Source of the DNA: an uncultured Gemmiger sp. | GTDB taxonomy: Bacteria > Bacillota > Clostridia > Oscillospirales > Ruminococcaceae | Reading direction: 5' to 3' | Assembly (NCBI GenBank): GCA_944388215.1 | Contig: CALXHT010000005.1 | Location: forward strand, 1 to 64,000 | DNA length: 64,000 nucleotides | Shown: positions 8,467-16,723 of the stretch, piece by piece | How positions within the stretch are numbered: the first letter of the stretch is position 1 | Layout: each line of letters begins with the position of its first letter | Translations under genes and position numbers: made by a program | The notes under the pieces: model-generated | Database searches by the model: none | What the model saw: the letters and a program-made list of their open reading frames with translations, nothing else | Told to the model about the DNA's origin: nothing

Positions 8467-9077
8467 CCGTACAGGAAAAGATGCACAATGTATCGCTGTA
8501 TCTGCCCAACGACCCGTCCATCGTGGAGGAGCAGACCCGGTGCCTGGAAAAACTCTATGACTATAACCAGACCCGCCCCAGGGAAGGGGCCAGGCGCACG
8601 GCGCTGCTGAAAGAGATGTTTGCCGAGTTCGGCGAGGGCAGCTACATCGAACCGCCGCTGCACGCCAACTTCGGGGGCAAGTTTGTCCATTTCGGCAAAA
8701 ATGTCTATGCCAACTTCAACCTGACCCTGGTGGATGACACCCACATCTATGTGGGGGACTGCACGATGTTCGGCCCCAACGTGACGGTGGCCACGGCGGG
8801 TCATCCCATTCTGCCCCAGCTGCGGGCCCAGGGCTATCAGTACAACGCGGCGGTGCACATCGGCAAAAACTGCTGGATCGGCGCCGGGGCCATTCTCCTG
8901 CCGGGGGTCACGCTGGGTGACAACGTGGTGGTGGGCGCCGGCAGTGTGGTGACGAAGGATCTGCCCGACAATGTGGTGGCGGTGGGCAATCCCTGCCGGG
9001 TGCTGCGGCCCATCACCGACAACGACCGGGAATACTACTTCAAACAGCATCCCATCGACCCGGCGCTTCTGCGATAA
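8463..9077 (+). CDS. Maltose/galactoside-type O-acetyltransferase (hexapeptide repeat)
   Basis: 204-residue left-handed beta-helix acetyltransferase of the LacA/Maa family, which moves acetyl from acetyl-CoA to a sugar hydroxyl in the cytoplasm. Seen: the Maa-type N-terminal helical region, then hexapeptide-repeat coils including IGKNCWIGAGAIL and VVVGAGSVV, and the catalytic His in TAGHPI. Length is normal. Start is the ATG at 8463, which overlaps the upstream stop by four bases. The natural acceptor (maltose, galactoside or another glycan) cannot be told from sequence. Acetylating non-metabolised sugars is the proposed role of the family. Confidence 0.88.
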   Translation: MTVQEKMHNVSLYLPNDPSIVEEQTRCLEKLYDYNQTRPREGARRTALLKEMFAEFGEGSYIEPPLHANFGGKFVHFGKNVYANFNLTLVDDTHIYVGDCTMFGPNVTVATAGHPILPQLRAQGYQYNAAVHIGKNCWIGAGAILLPGVTLGDNVVVGAGSVVTKDLPDNVVAVGNPCRVLRPITDNDREYYFKQHPIDPALLR

Positions 9078-9083
9078 CCCGAC

Positions 9084-9121
9084 AAAAAAGACCTGCTTTC
9101 CTCTGGGAAAGCAGGTCTTTT
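9084..9121 (+). terminator. Bidirectional terminator between convergent genes
   Basis: Stem of about 15 bp (9087-9101 with 9105-9119), 3-base loop, with an A run before and a short T run after. It serves the acetyltransferase on the plus strand and the dehydratase/activase operon on the minus strand. Confidence 0.85.
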
Positions 9122-9140
9122 GGTATGTTACGGCAAACTT

Positions 9141-10802
9141 TTAGTGAGTGTCCACCATGTCCATGGCGAAGAGGGCAGCGCCCAGGGCGCCGCAGAGCTG
9201 GGCCTTGTCGCTGACCACCAGGGTGGTGCCCAGCTTTTCTTCCAGCGTCTTGACCAGACCCTGGTTCTTGGAGACGCCGCCCGTCATCATGTAGCGCTCC
9301 GCACCGCCCACGCGCTTGGCCAGGGCGGCGGTCTTGGAGGCTACCGCCTTGTTCAGGCCGTGGACAATATCGTCGGTGGGCTTGTTCTGGGCGATCAGCG
9401 AGACCACCTCGGATTCCGCAAACACCGTGCACATGCTGGAGATGGTGATGTCTTCCTTATAATGCAGGCCGGCCTTGCTCATCTCGTCCAGGTTCATCTC
9501 CATGGTGCGGGCCATCATCTCCAGGAAACGGCCGGTGCCGGCGGCACACTTGTCGTTCATGACGAAGTTCTCCACGGCGCCGTTCTCATCCAGCCGGATG
9601 ACCTTGCTGTCCTGGCCGCCGATGTCGATGACGGTGCGCACGCTGGGGTCCAGGTAATGGGCGCCCCGGGCATGGCAGGTGATCTCGGTGATGCTCTTGT
9701 CGCCGTCCTGGATGGCCGTGCGGCCGTAGCCGGTGGTGACGATGGCGTCGATGTCCTCCCGCTTGAGGCCGGCCTGCTCCAGCGCCTGCTCCAGGGCGCG
9801 CTCGGCGCCCACGGCGGCACCGGCACCGGTGGGCAGGATCACGCCGGTGACCATCTTCTTGTCCTTGTCCAGAATCACCACGTCGGTGCTGGTGGAACCG
9901 CTGTCAATGCCTGCAAAATAGCCTTTTCCCATCTTGATCTCCTTTTCCTCACCCTGGCTGGGGTCCATGCTCTCGGCAAAGGCCTCCAGACGGGTCAGCA
10001 GCTGACCGCTGCTCTGCAGCGTGTAGTCCGATTCAATCTTCAGCAGCGGCACCGCCACGCTCTGCTTGACCTGGGCGTACTCGAAGCTGTAAAAATCACA
10101 GAATTTCACCGTGTGGTAGATGATCCCCTTCAGGTCGGGATCGTTGAAGAGCCGCTTGCGGCCGGTGTTGTCCATCATCCGCATGCAGGGGATCTGGCCC
10201 AGCAGCTCGGCGGCATACCACTCCATCAGGGCGTCAAAATCGGCGTCCTCCGGCGGCAGCACTTCGCCCACCGACCGGTTGTGCACACAGGTCTCGTTCT
10301 CCACGGGGTAGGGCATGGCACCCTGCACCATCTCGAAGAGCTCCTTGCCCATCCGGGCGCCCAGCACACTGATGTGGGGTCCGCGGGTCTTCTCGGGGGC
10401 GTGGAAGGCTGCCCGGAAGGCCTTGGCATCAAAGGTGGTGCCCTTGTAGGCCGCGTAGGCCTTGGCCAGCCCCTTCAGCTGGGCTGCCGTGCGCTCCCGG
10501 CTGCACTCGCCGCCGCTGTGCAGCATGTCCACGATGTAAAGGAAGTCCAGCTTGCCGCTCTCCTCCAGCACGTCGTAGACGCTGCGGATGGTGTCGCAGC
10601 AGTTCACCAGCACCAGCTCGTGGACCTGACCGCTCATGACGGCTTCCAGCAGCGACTTGCCGAAGCCGCAGATGTTGGAATGGGCCAGCTGGTCGGCTTT
10701 GTCAAATCCCTCCTGCATGCCGTTCAGGTTCTCACACTGAGCGCCCAGGGCGGTCAGCAGTTCAATGGGGGTGTATTTGCAGACGTAATAGGTCTTGTTC
10801 AT
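9141..10802 (-). CDS. 2-hydroxyacyl-CoA dehydratase-type subunit fused to its ATP-dependent activase
   Basis: 553-residue two-part protein. Residues 1 to about 285 resemble the HgdB/D subunit of 2-hydroxyacyl-CoA dehydratases and the related double-cubane proteins, with Cys in SNICGFG, NCCDT and QIPCM as candidate cluster ligands. From about residue 290 it is a complete HgdC-type (BadF/BcrA-like) activase: ASKHA ATPase motif GIDSGSTSTD, IDIGGQDSK, and the two bridging [4Fe-4S] cysteines, Cys419 in NDKCAAGTGRF and Cys458 in ISSMCTVFAESE. Activases inject a low-potential electron at the cost of ATP. Normally they are a separate homodimer. The ATG overlaps the upstream gene by four bases, so the two are coupled. 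The substrate is unknown, and no CoA transferase or acyl-CoA dehydrogenase lies nearby. Confidence 0.9.
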   Translation of the reverse strand: MNKTYYVCKYTPIELLTALGAQCENLNGMQEGFDKADQLAHSNICGFGKSLLEAVMSGQVHELVLVNCCDTIRSVYDVLEESGKLDFLYIVDMLHSGGECSRERTAAQLKGLAKAYAAYKGTTFDAKAFRAAFHAPEKTRGPHISVLGARMGKELFEMVQGAMPYPVENETCVHNRSVGEVLPPEDADFDALMEWYAAELLGQIPCMRMMDNTGRKRLFNDPDLKGIIYHTVKFCDFYSFEYAQVKQSVAVPLLKIESDYTLQSSGQLLTRLEAFAESMDPSQGEEKEIKMGKGYFAGIDSGSTSTDVVILDKDKKMVTGVILPTGAGAAVGAERALEQALEQAGLKREDIDAIVTTGYGRTAIQDGDKSITEITCHARGAHYLDPSVRTVIDIGGQDSKVIRLDENGAVENFVMNDKCAAGTGRFLEMMARTMEMNLDEMSKAGLHYKEDITISSMCTVFAESEVVSLIAQNKPTDDIVHGLNKAVASKTAALAKRVGGAERYMMTGGVSKNQGLVKTLEEKLGTTLVVSDKAQLCGALGAALFAMDMVDTH

Positions 10803-12088
10803 GCCTTGGCTCCTTCCTCGGTGCGACCCGGTTCGTTCAGCATCTCCAGGAAAGCGCCCAGGCGGGTGGAGGTCTGGCCCTCGCCGCCGTGGCTGCGGTC
10901 GCAGCCGTCGCCGTCCAGAATCAGCAGCGGCAGACCCGCTTCCTCAAACTTCTTTTTGGCCAGCTGAGCCGCGCCCAGGGTGTGCTTGCAGCCCCAGTGG
11001 TCGAACCACACCACGCCGTCGGCCTTGACCTGCTTGGCGTGGCGGATGCCCGCCTCGATGCGGCGCACCGCGCTGCCGTTGAGGGCATGGTAGACCATCC
11101 GGTGGGCCATGGCCTCGTAGGGATGCTCGGGGTCAAAGTCCGGCTCGGACACTTCGCTGAGCTCGCATCCCACGATCTGGGCATCCTCCCGGAAGAGCAG
11201 GTCCTCCTTGATGGCGTCCGACCAGAAGGGGATGGTGTGCATCCAGTAGATGCGCTTGCCTTTGGCGGCGGGAGCGAGCTCCACATCTTTCAGCAGCTCG
11301 TCCACATAGGCTTCCACCTGGGGAGTGCCCAGCAGGATGTTGTTGGTCATACCGCAGTACAGCGGCGTCACCAGATCGGTAGGCACATACCGGTCGGCCC
11401 GCTTCTGCTGATAGGTGCGGTATTTTTCCAGGGTGCGCTTGGAACGGCGCAGCCGCTCCTTCAGCGATTCCTCGTCGATGGTGCGGCCGGTCTGCTGTTC
11501 CAGGAAGGAGGCCAGCGCCCGCAGCTGGGCAGCCACGTATTCCACGTTGTCCTCGTTCTGCTGCATGGGCACGTCGATGGCAAAGGGCTGCACATGGTAC
11601 AGCTGGCTCAGCGTGCGGAAGGTCAGCAGGTTGGCGTCACAGGTCAGGTTGGTGTAGACGATGCACTTCGGCTTGGGCAGCACGCCCTTCTGCGCCGCAC
11701 CCAGAAAGGTTTTGTGGTAGCTGCACAGCGTCTCGGAAATGCCGGTGTTCTCGGCCTGCTGCAGAAAGCCGCGCTCCGCCTGGGAGCCCGACAGATAGCA
11801 GGAAAACGCCTCCACATTGTAGGGGTTGAGGCCCACTTCCTGGAGCATCTCGCAGGGGGTGAAGACGCTGACCATGGCCGAGTGTTCGGGGTCCTGCAGC
11901 GGGGCCAGCATGGCGTCCATCATGATGCGGGCCAGCTTGCGGTCGGCGGGCTGCAGGCGTTTGTCGGGGCTGAACCGGTTTTTCAGGTTCTGGGCTTCCC
12001 ACCCGGTGCGCAGCAGTGTGCGCGCACGCTGGGGGTTCTGGTTGCTCCAGGCCTCCACGGTCCGCCCGAAAGTCTCTACTACTTGCAT
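10799..12088 (-). CDS. 2-hydroxyacyl-CoA dehydratase-family subunit (HgdA-like)
   Basis: 429-residue protein of the dehydratase/double-cubane family, partner of the downstream fusion protein. Conserved-looking cysteines are in FTPCEML, TNLTCDAN, LYCGMTN and DHWGCKH and could bind an Fe-S cluster in the cytoplasm. The HWGCKHT segment resembles the end of HgdA-type subunits. Start ATG is preceded by AGAGG. It is the first gene of a two-gene operon with its own promoter at 12221-12249. By analogy the pair could dehydrate a 2-hydroxyacyl-CoA or carry out another very low-potential reduction, as proposed for YjiM/YjiL and DCCP-type systems. The reaction cannot be settled from sequence. Confidence 0.85.
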   Translation of the reverse strand: MQVVETFGRTVEAWSNQNPQRARTLLRTGWEAQNLKNRFSPDKRLQPADRKLARIMMDAMLAPLQDPEHSAMVSVFTPCEMLQEVGLNPYNVEAFSCYLSGSQAERGFLQQAENTGISETLCSYHKTFLGAAQKGVLPKPKCIVYTNLTCDANLLTFRTLSQLYHVQPFAIDVPMQQNEDNVEYVAAQLRALASFLEQQTGRTIDEESLKERLRRSKRTLEKYRTYQQKRADRYVPTDLVTPLYCGMTNNILLGTPQVEAYVDELLKDVELAPAAKGKRIYWMHTIPFWSDAIKEDLLFREDAQIVGCELSEVSEPDFDPEHPYEAMAHRMVYHALNGSAVRRIEAGIRHAKQVKADGVVWFDHWGCKHTLGAAQLAKKKFEEAGLPLLILDGDGCDRSHGGEGQTSTRLGAFLEMLNEPGRTEEGAKA

Positions 12089-12220
12089 ATTTTGTCCTCT
12101 CTCTACTCTCCGCGCCGGTTCCTGTGCAAAAAAACAGCGGGGCCCCCGGCCGGATACCGACCGGAAAACCCTCGCCCGTTTTCATCGTTACGGTGCTGCT
12201 GTACAGGATGCGCTCATCCT

Positions 12221-12249
12221 ATAATACACCCGCTGCAGCGTAAAATCAA
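12221..12249 (-). promoter_or_regulatory. SigA-type promoter for the dehydratase/activase operon
   Basis: Minus strand: TTGATT, 17-base spacer, TATTAT, ending about 130 bases before the first start codon. Confidence 0.75.
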
Positions 12250-12291
12250 TGGATTTTTTGTACAGTTCTTGTGGTTGTGTCTGTCGAAAAA

Positions 12292-13665
12292 TTAGGCCGG
12301 ATGCTGCTGTGCCCCGCCGCCGGGAGCGGGCATGGGGCAGTGGGTCAGGTGCCAGGCGAACAGCAGCGAGCTGATGGCCCAGGTGATGGGGTAGGCCCAG
12401 AAGACCACCGAAATCTGGGGGATAAAGTGCACCGTGATGGTGATGTAGGTGATGCGCAGGGCACACCATATGGCCAGCATGATGACCATGGGCACCACGG
12501 GGCGGCCCAGGCCCCGCAGGATGCCGGCGCAGCAGTGACTGAAGGCCAGCAGGCAGTAGAACAGCGAGACGGTGCGCGCCTGCTGCACGCCGAAGGCGAC
12601 CACGTCTGCCTCGCCGCTGAAGGCGCCGATGAAGATGGGGGCCATGGTGAACATGGCCAGACCCACGCATTCTGCCAGCAGGCAGGAACAGACGATGCCG
12701 AACCGCATGCCGCGGCGCACCCGGGGCAGCTGCCCGGCGCCGATGTTCTGGCTGACGAAGGTGGCCAGCGCCATGGAGAAGCAGGTCACCGGCAGGAAGA
12801 CGAAGCCCTCCACCTTGCTGTAGGCGCCACAGCCGGCCATGGCGTTGGCGCCGAAGGCGTTGATATTGGCCTGGACGATGACGTTGGCGATGGAGATTAC
12901 CGAGTTCTGCACGCCGGAGGGCACGCCCTGGGCCACCACGGCCCGCAGGGTGGCGGGATGGAAGCGCACCTGGCGCCACCGCACGCCGTAGGCCTCCTTG
13001 GTCAGGGTCAGCTTGCGGAAGGCCAGCCCGGCGCTGACCGTCTGGGAGATAATGGTGGCGAAGGCCGCGCCGCCCACCCCCATATGGAGCCCTGCGATGA
13101 ACCACAGGTCCAGGATGACGTTGAGGATGGAGGCGATGATGAGGTAGCGCATGGGACTGCGGCTGTCGCCCACCGACTGCAGGATGCTGGCGCCCATGTT
13201 GTACATGACCACGGCCAGCGAGCCCATGAAGTAGACCCGGAAATAGATGATGGAGTTGGGCAGGACGTTTTCGGGGGTGTCCATCCAGCGCAGGATCTGG
13301 GGGGTGAGCAGCACGCCCACCACGCTGAGCACCACGCCGGCGGTGATTCCCAGGGCCACCGTGGTGTGGACGGCCCGGTGAAGGGCGGCGTCGTCCTTGG
13401 CACCGTAGTGGCGGGCCACCAGCACGCCGGCGCCCAGGCTGACGCCGTTCACAAAGCCGGTGAGCAGAAAAATCAGGCTGCCGGAGGAACCCACGGCCGC
13501 CAGGGCGTCGCCGCCCAGGAAGTTGCCCACGATCAGCGAATCCACCGCGTTGTAGAGCTGCTGGAACAGATTGCTGAAAAAGATGGGCACCGCAAACACA
13601 AGCATACCCCTGGCCACGCTGCCGCTGGTCAGGGAAACGTTTTTCTCAAACACGCTTTTTCCCAC
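12292..13665 (-). CDS. MATE-family multidrug/metabolite efflux transporter
   Basis: 457-residue integral membrane protein with about 12 hydrophobic segments in two six-helix halves, the usual MATE length and topology. Typical features are the N-terminal PIFFSNLFQQLYNAVDSLIVG segment, whose NAVDS/VG part is a MATE hallmark, and its echo in the second half. These exporters use an inward Na+ or H+ gradient to expel amphiphilic compounds. The GTG at 13665 is kept as start, but a GTG at 13653 has a better-spaced AAAGGTG and may be the true one. No drug specificity is evident. It is transcribed alone from a promoter divergent from the ABC operon. Confidence 0.88.
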   Translation of the reverse strand: MGKSVFEKNVSLTSGSVARGMLVFAVPIFFSNLFQQLYNAVDSLIVGNFLGGDALAAVGSSGSLIFLLTGFVNGVSLGAGVLVARHYGAKDDAALHRAVHTTVALGITAGVVLSVVGVLLTPQILRWMDTPENVLPNSIIYFRVYFMGSLAVVMYNMGASILQSVGDSRSPMRYLIIASILNVILDLWFIAGLHMGVGGAAFATIISQTVSAGLAFRKLTLTKEAYGVRWRQVRFHPATLRAVVAQGVPSGVQNSVISIANVIVQANINAFGANAMAGCGAYSKVEGFVFLPVTCFSMALATFVSQNIGAGQLPRVRRGMRFGIVCSCLLAECVGLAMFTMAPIFIGAFSGEADVVAFGVQQARTVSLFYCLLAFSHCCAGILRGLGRPVVPMVIMLAIWCALRITYITITVHFIPQISVVFWAYPITWAISSLLFAWHLTHCPMPAPGGGAQQHPA

Positions 13666-13692
13666 ACCTTTGTCTTGTATAATTTCTCTCCT

Positions 13693-13721
13693 ATCCTACG
13701 CGCCCGGGGGCGCAGTGTCAA
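13693..13721 (-). promoter_or_regulatory. SigA-type promoter for the MATE gene
   Basis: Minus strand: consensus TTGACA, 17-base spacer, TAGGAT, ending 28 bases before the GTG start at 13665. Confidence 0.75.
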
Positions 13722-13752
13722 GGAGGGAAGAGGGCAAAAACAGGACAAAGCC

Positions 13753-13781
13753 TTGTGGAACGGCTCGAAACCCTGTATAAT
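13753..13781 (+). promoter_or_regulatory. SigA-type promoter for the sugar ABC operon
   Basis: TTGTGG, 17-base spacer, consensus TATAAT, 39 bases before the chosen start of the ATPase gene and divergent from the MATE promoter. Confidence 0.85.
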
Positions 13782-13819
13782 AAAGGCTAAAATGCAAAAG
13801 CACAGGGGAGATGGAGTGC

Positions 13820-14926
13820 ATGAATATTCAGTTGCAGGACCTCACCAAGCGCTTCCCGGCCCGGGGCCGGAAAGCCCGCGGCGAAGTCACGGCGGTGGAC
13901 AAACTCACCTTTGAAGTGCCGGACGGGCTGCTGGTGGGTCTGCTGGGGCCGTCGGGCTGCGGCAAGAGCACGACGCTGAACATGATCTGCGGGCTGGAAA
14001 CCCCCACCGAGGGTAAGATCCTCTTCGGCGGGGAGGACGTGACCGGCCTGCCGCCCGAGCTGCGTGGGGTGGGCATGGTCTTCCAGAACTACGCCCTCTA
14101 CCCGCATCTGACGGTATTGCAGAACATCACCTTCCCGCTGGAAAACCTGAAGGGCGCCCAGAAACTCTCCAGGGCCGAGATGCGCCGCCGTGCCCAGGAG
14201 GCCGCGGCCCTCGTCCAGATCGAGGAGCTGCTGGACCGCAAGCCGAAGGAACTTTCGGGCGGTCAGCAGCAGCGTGTGGCCATCGCCCGGGCGCTGGTCA
14301 AGATGCCCAAGGTGCTGCTGCTGGACGAGCCCCTCTCCAACCTGGACGCCCGGCTGCGGCTGCAGACCCGGGAGGAGATCTGCAAGATCCAGAAAAAGAC
14401 CGGCATCACCACGCTGTTCGTCACCCATGACCAGGAGGAGGCTATGAGCATCTCGGACCGCATCGTGGTGATGAAGGACGGCCTGCTCATGCAGCAGGGC
14501 AAACCCCAGCAGGTCTACGACGACCCGGCCAACCTGTTTGTGGCCAAATTCCTGGGCACGCCGCCCATCGATGTCTTTGAGGGCAATGTTCAGAAAGGCC
14601 GGCTGCTGCTGGCCGGCCAGGACGTGCTGGCGGTGCCCGGTGCGCCGGACGGTACCGTCTGGGTGGGCATCCGACCCGAGGGCTTCACCCCCGACCCCAA
14701 CGGCCCGGTGGTGTGCGGGCTCTCCCGGGTGGAGGTGCTGGGCCGGGATGTGAGCATCGTCTGCACCCACCCCGCCTGCGTGACCGACACGCTGCGGGCC
14801 ATCGTCAACGCCCGCCACGACGTGGACGGCACCTCCGATACCGTCCGTTTTGCCCTGCACCCCGACAAGGTGTTCCTCTTCGACCATGACACCGAGGCGC
14901 GCATCCGCTTCGGCGCCGGGGTCTGA
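13820..14926 (+). CDS. Carbohydrate ABC importer ATPase (MalK/MsmK/UgpC type)
   Basis: 368-residue ATPase subunit that powers the adjacent importer from the cytoplasmic face. Walker A GPSGCGKST, Q-loop VFQNYALYPH, signature LSGGQQQR, Walker B VLLLDEPLSN and switch His in VTHDQEEA are all intact. The C-terminal 120 residues form the OB-type regulatory domain of MalK-like proteins. The ATG at 13820 is chosen because a GGGGAG lies 9 bases upstream, while the ATG at 13811 would abut it. It is first in a four-gene operon that also encodes both permeases and the binding protein. Confidence 0.93.
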   Translation: MNIQLQDLTKRFPARGRKARGEVTAVDKLTFEVPDGLLVGLLGPSGCGKSTTLNMICGLETPTEGKILFGGEDVTGLPPELRGVGMVFQNYALYPHLTVLQNITFPLENLKGAQKLSRAEMRRRAQEAAALVQIEELLDRKPKELSGGQQQRVAIARALVKMPKVLLLDEPLSNLDARLRLQTREEICKIQKKTGITTLFVTHDQEEAMSISDRIVVMKDGLLMQQGKPQQVYDDPANLFVAKFLGTPPIDVFEGNVQKGRLLLAGQDVLAVPGAPDGTVWVGIRPEGFTPDPNGPVVCGLSRVEVLGRDVSIVCTHPACVTDTLRAIVNARHDVDGTSDTVRFALHPDKVFLFDHDTEARIRFGAGV

Positions 14927-14949
14927 GTGCCGGAAGGAGGGAACTGTCC

Positions 14950-15840
14950 ATGCATCGCAAACTCAACAAGGCGTGGCTTTACCTGCTGCCGTCCCTGGTG
15001 CTGCTGGCGGCGTTTCTGGTCTACCCCCTCATCGACGTGCTGGTCTACTCGGGGGAGGAGGGCTTCAACTTCGCCTCCCAGACCTACTTCGGGGTGGGCC
15101 TGTATAACTACAGCTATGTGCTCCACGACCCCTACTTCCTGCAGGCGGTGGAGAATACCTTTGTCCTGGTCATCATCACGGTGCCCGTCTCCACCTGTCT
15201 GGCGCTGCTGATCTCGGCGGGGCTAAGCTCGATAAAACCCCTGCGCAAACTCTACCAGACCGTCTACTTCCTGCCCTACGTCACCAATACGCTGGCGGTG
15301 GGCCTTGTCTTCATGGTGCTCTTCCAGAAGACCGAGTACACCGACGGTCTTGTGAACCTGATGCTCCGCTGGTTCGGCGCCGGGCCCATCGACTTCATCA
15401 ACGGTCCCCACTGGGCCAAGATGTTCGTGCTCTGCTTCTACACCATCTGGGTGGTCATGCCCTTCAAGATTCTCGTGCTCACCGGTGCGCTGGCCTCGGT
15501 GAACCAGGACTACTACAAGGCCGCCCGGGTGGACGGCACCTCCCGGCGGCGGATCTTCTTCCGCATCACGCTGCCGCTGATCTCCCCCATGATCGTCTAC
15601 CTGGTCATCACCGGCTTCATCGGCGCCTTCAAGGCCTACAGCGACGCGGTGGCCCTCTTCGGCACCGACCTGAACGCTGCGGGCATGAACACCATCGTGG
15701 GCTATGTCTACGACATGCTCTACGGCGACAGCGGCGGCTACCCGTCCTACGCTTCGGCGGCGGCCATCATCCTCTTCGTCATCGTCCTCACCATCACCTG
15801 CATCAACCTGCTGGTCACCCGCCGGCAGCTGCGCGACTAA
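14950..15840 (+). CDS. Carbohydrate ABC importer permease 1 (MalF/UgpA type)
   Basis: 296-residue membrane protein with about six transmembrane helices and the cytoplasmic coupling (EAA) loop around YYKAARVDGTS followed by FFRITLPLISP. The N-terminus begins with a positively charged segment and a hydrophobic helix (LLPSLVLLAAFLVYPLI) typical of MalF/UgpA permeases. AAGGAGGG precedes the ATG by 8 bases, and the gene starts 23 bases after the ATPase stop. It would form the translocation channel with the next gene product. The cargo is probably an oligosaccharide or glycerol-phosphate-type solute, judged only by family. Confidence 0.93.
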   Translation: MHRKLNKAWLYLLPSLVLLAAFLVYPLIDVLVYSGEEGFNFASQTYFGVGLYNYSYVLHDPYFLQAVENTFVLVIITVPVSTCLALLISAGLSSIKPLRKLYQTVYFLPYVTNTLAVGLVFMVLFQKTEYTDGLVNLMLRWFGAGPIDFINGPHWAKMFVLCFYTIWVVMPFKILVLTGALASVNQDYYKAARVDGTSRRRIFFRITLPLISPMIVYLVITGFIGAFKAYSDAVALFGTDLNAAGMNTIVGYVYDMLYGDSGGYPSYASAAAIILFVIVLTITCINLLVTRRQLRD

Positions 15841-15853
15841 GGAGGCTTTCCCT

Positions 15854-16723
15854 ATGTCGGAAGATTTTGAAGCCAGGCGCCGCGCGGCGGACCGCAAAGC
15901 GGGGCTGCGCAAGGCGCTGACCTACCTGGGACTCAGCATCTGGGCCGTGGTGGTGCTCTTTCCCTTTTACTGGATGGTGCTCACCTCGCTGAAAAGCTAC
16001 GGCGCCTACAACTCGGAGCACACGCCCCGGTTCTTTACGCTGGCCCCTACTCTCGAAAACTACCAGCAGGCCTTCACGGCGGTGCCGCTGGGGGGCTATC
16101 TGCTCAATACGCTGATCTTCGCCCTCATCACCACGGCGGCCATGGTGGTTGTCAGCACGCTGGCGGCCTACGCCTTCGCCCGGCTGGAATTCCGGGGCAA
16201 GAACCTGCTCTTCGGGGCCTTCCTGTCCCTGATGATGATCCCCAGCGAACTGGTGGTCATCACCAACTATGTGACCATCACCAACCTGGACCTGCGCAAC
16301 ACCTTCACCGGCCTGATCCTGCCCTCCATCACCTCCATCTTCTATATCTACCTGCTGAAAGAAAGCTTCGAGCAGGTGCCCGATGAACTCTACCGGGCGG
16401 CCAAGGTGGACGGCACCTCGGATCTCAAATACCTGTGGAAGGTGATGATTCCCATCTGCCGGCCCACCATCGTCACGGTGACGATCTTAAAGCTCATCGA
16501 GTGCTGGAACTCCTATGTCTGGCCGCGGCTTGTCACCGACGACCAGGCCTACTTCCTGGTCTCCAACGGCATCCAGCAGATCCGGGAGGAGGGCTTCGGC
16601 CGGGAGAACATCCCCGCCATGATGGCCGCCGTGGTGGTCATCTCGGTGCCGCTGGTGGCGCTCTTCCTGGCGTTCCGCAACAAGATCATGGAGGGCGCGT
16701 CCCGGGGAGGCATCAAAGGATGA
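15854..16723 (+). CDS. Carbohydrate ABC importer permease 2 (MalG/UgpE type)
   Basis: 289-residue permease with about six helices. The coupling loop is at ELYRAAKVDGTSD, and the start of the first helix has the MalG-like FPFYWMVLTSLK. The ATG at 15854 follows AGGAGG by 9 bases, and an in-frame reading upstream is only the other frame of permease 1. It overlaps the binding-protein start by four bases (ATGA), which indicates coupled translation. Confidence 0.93.
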   Translation: MSEDFEARRRAADRKAGLRKALTYLGLSIWAVVVLFPFYWMVLTSLKSYGAYNSEHTPRFFTLAPTLENYQQAFTAVPLGGYLLNTLIFALITTAAMVVVSTLAAYAFARLEFRGKNLLFGAFLSLMMIPSELVVITNYVTITNLDLRNTFTGLILPSITSIFYIYLLKESFEQVPDELYRAAKVDGTSDLKYLWKVMIPICRPTIVTVTILKLIECWNSYVWPRLVTDDQAYFLVSNGIQQIREEGFGRENIPAMMAAVVVISVPLVALFLAFRNKIMEGASRGGIKG

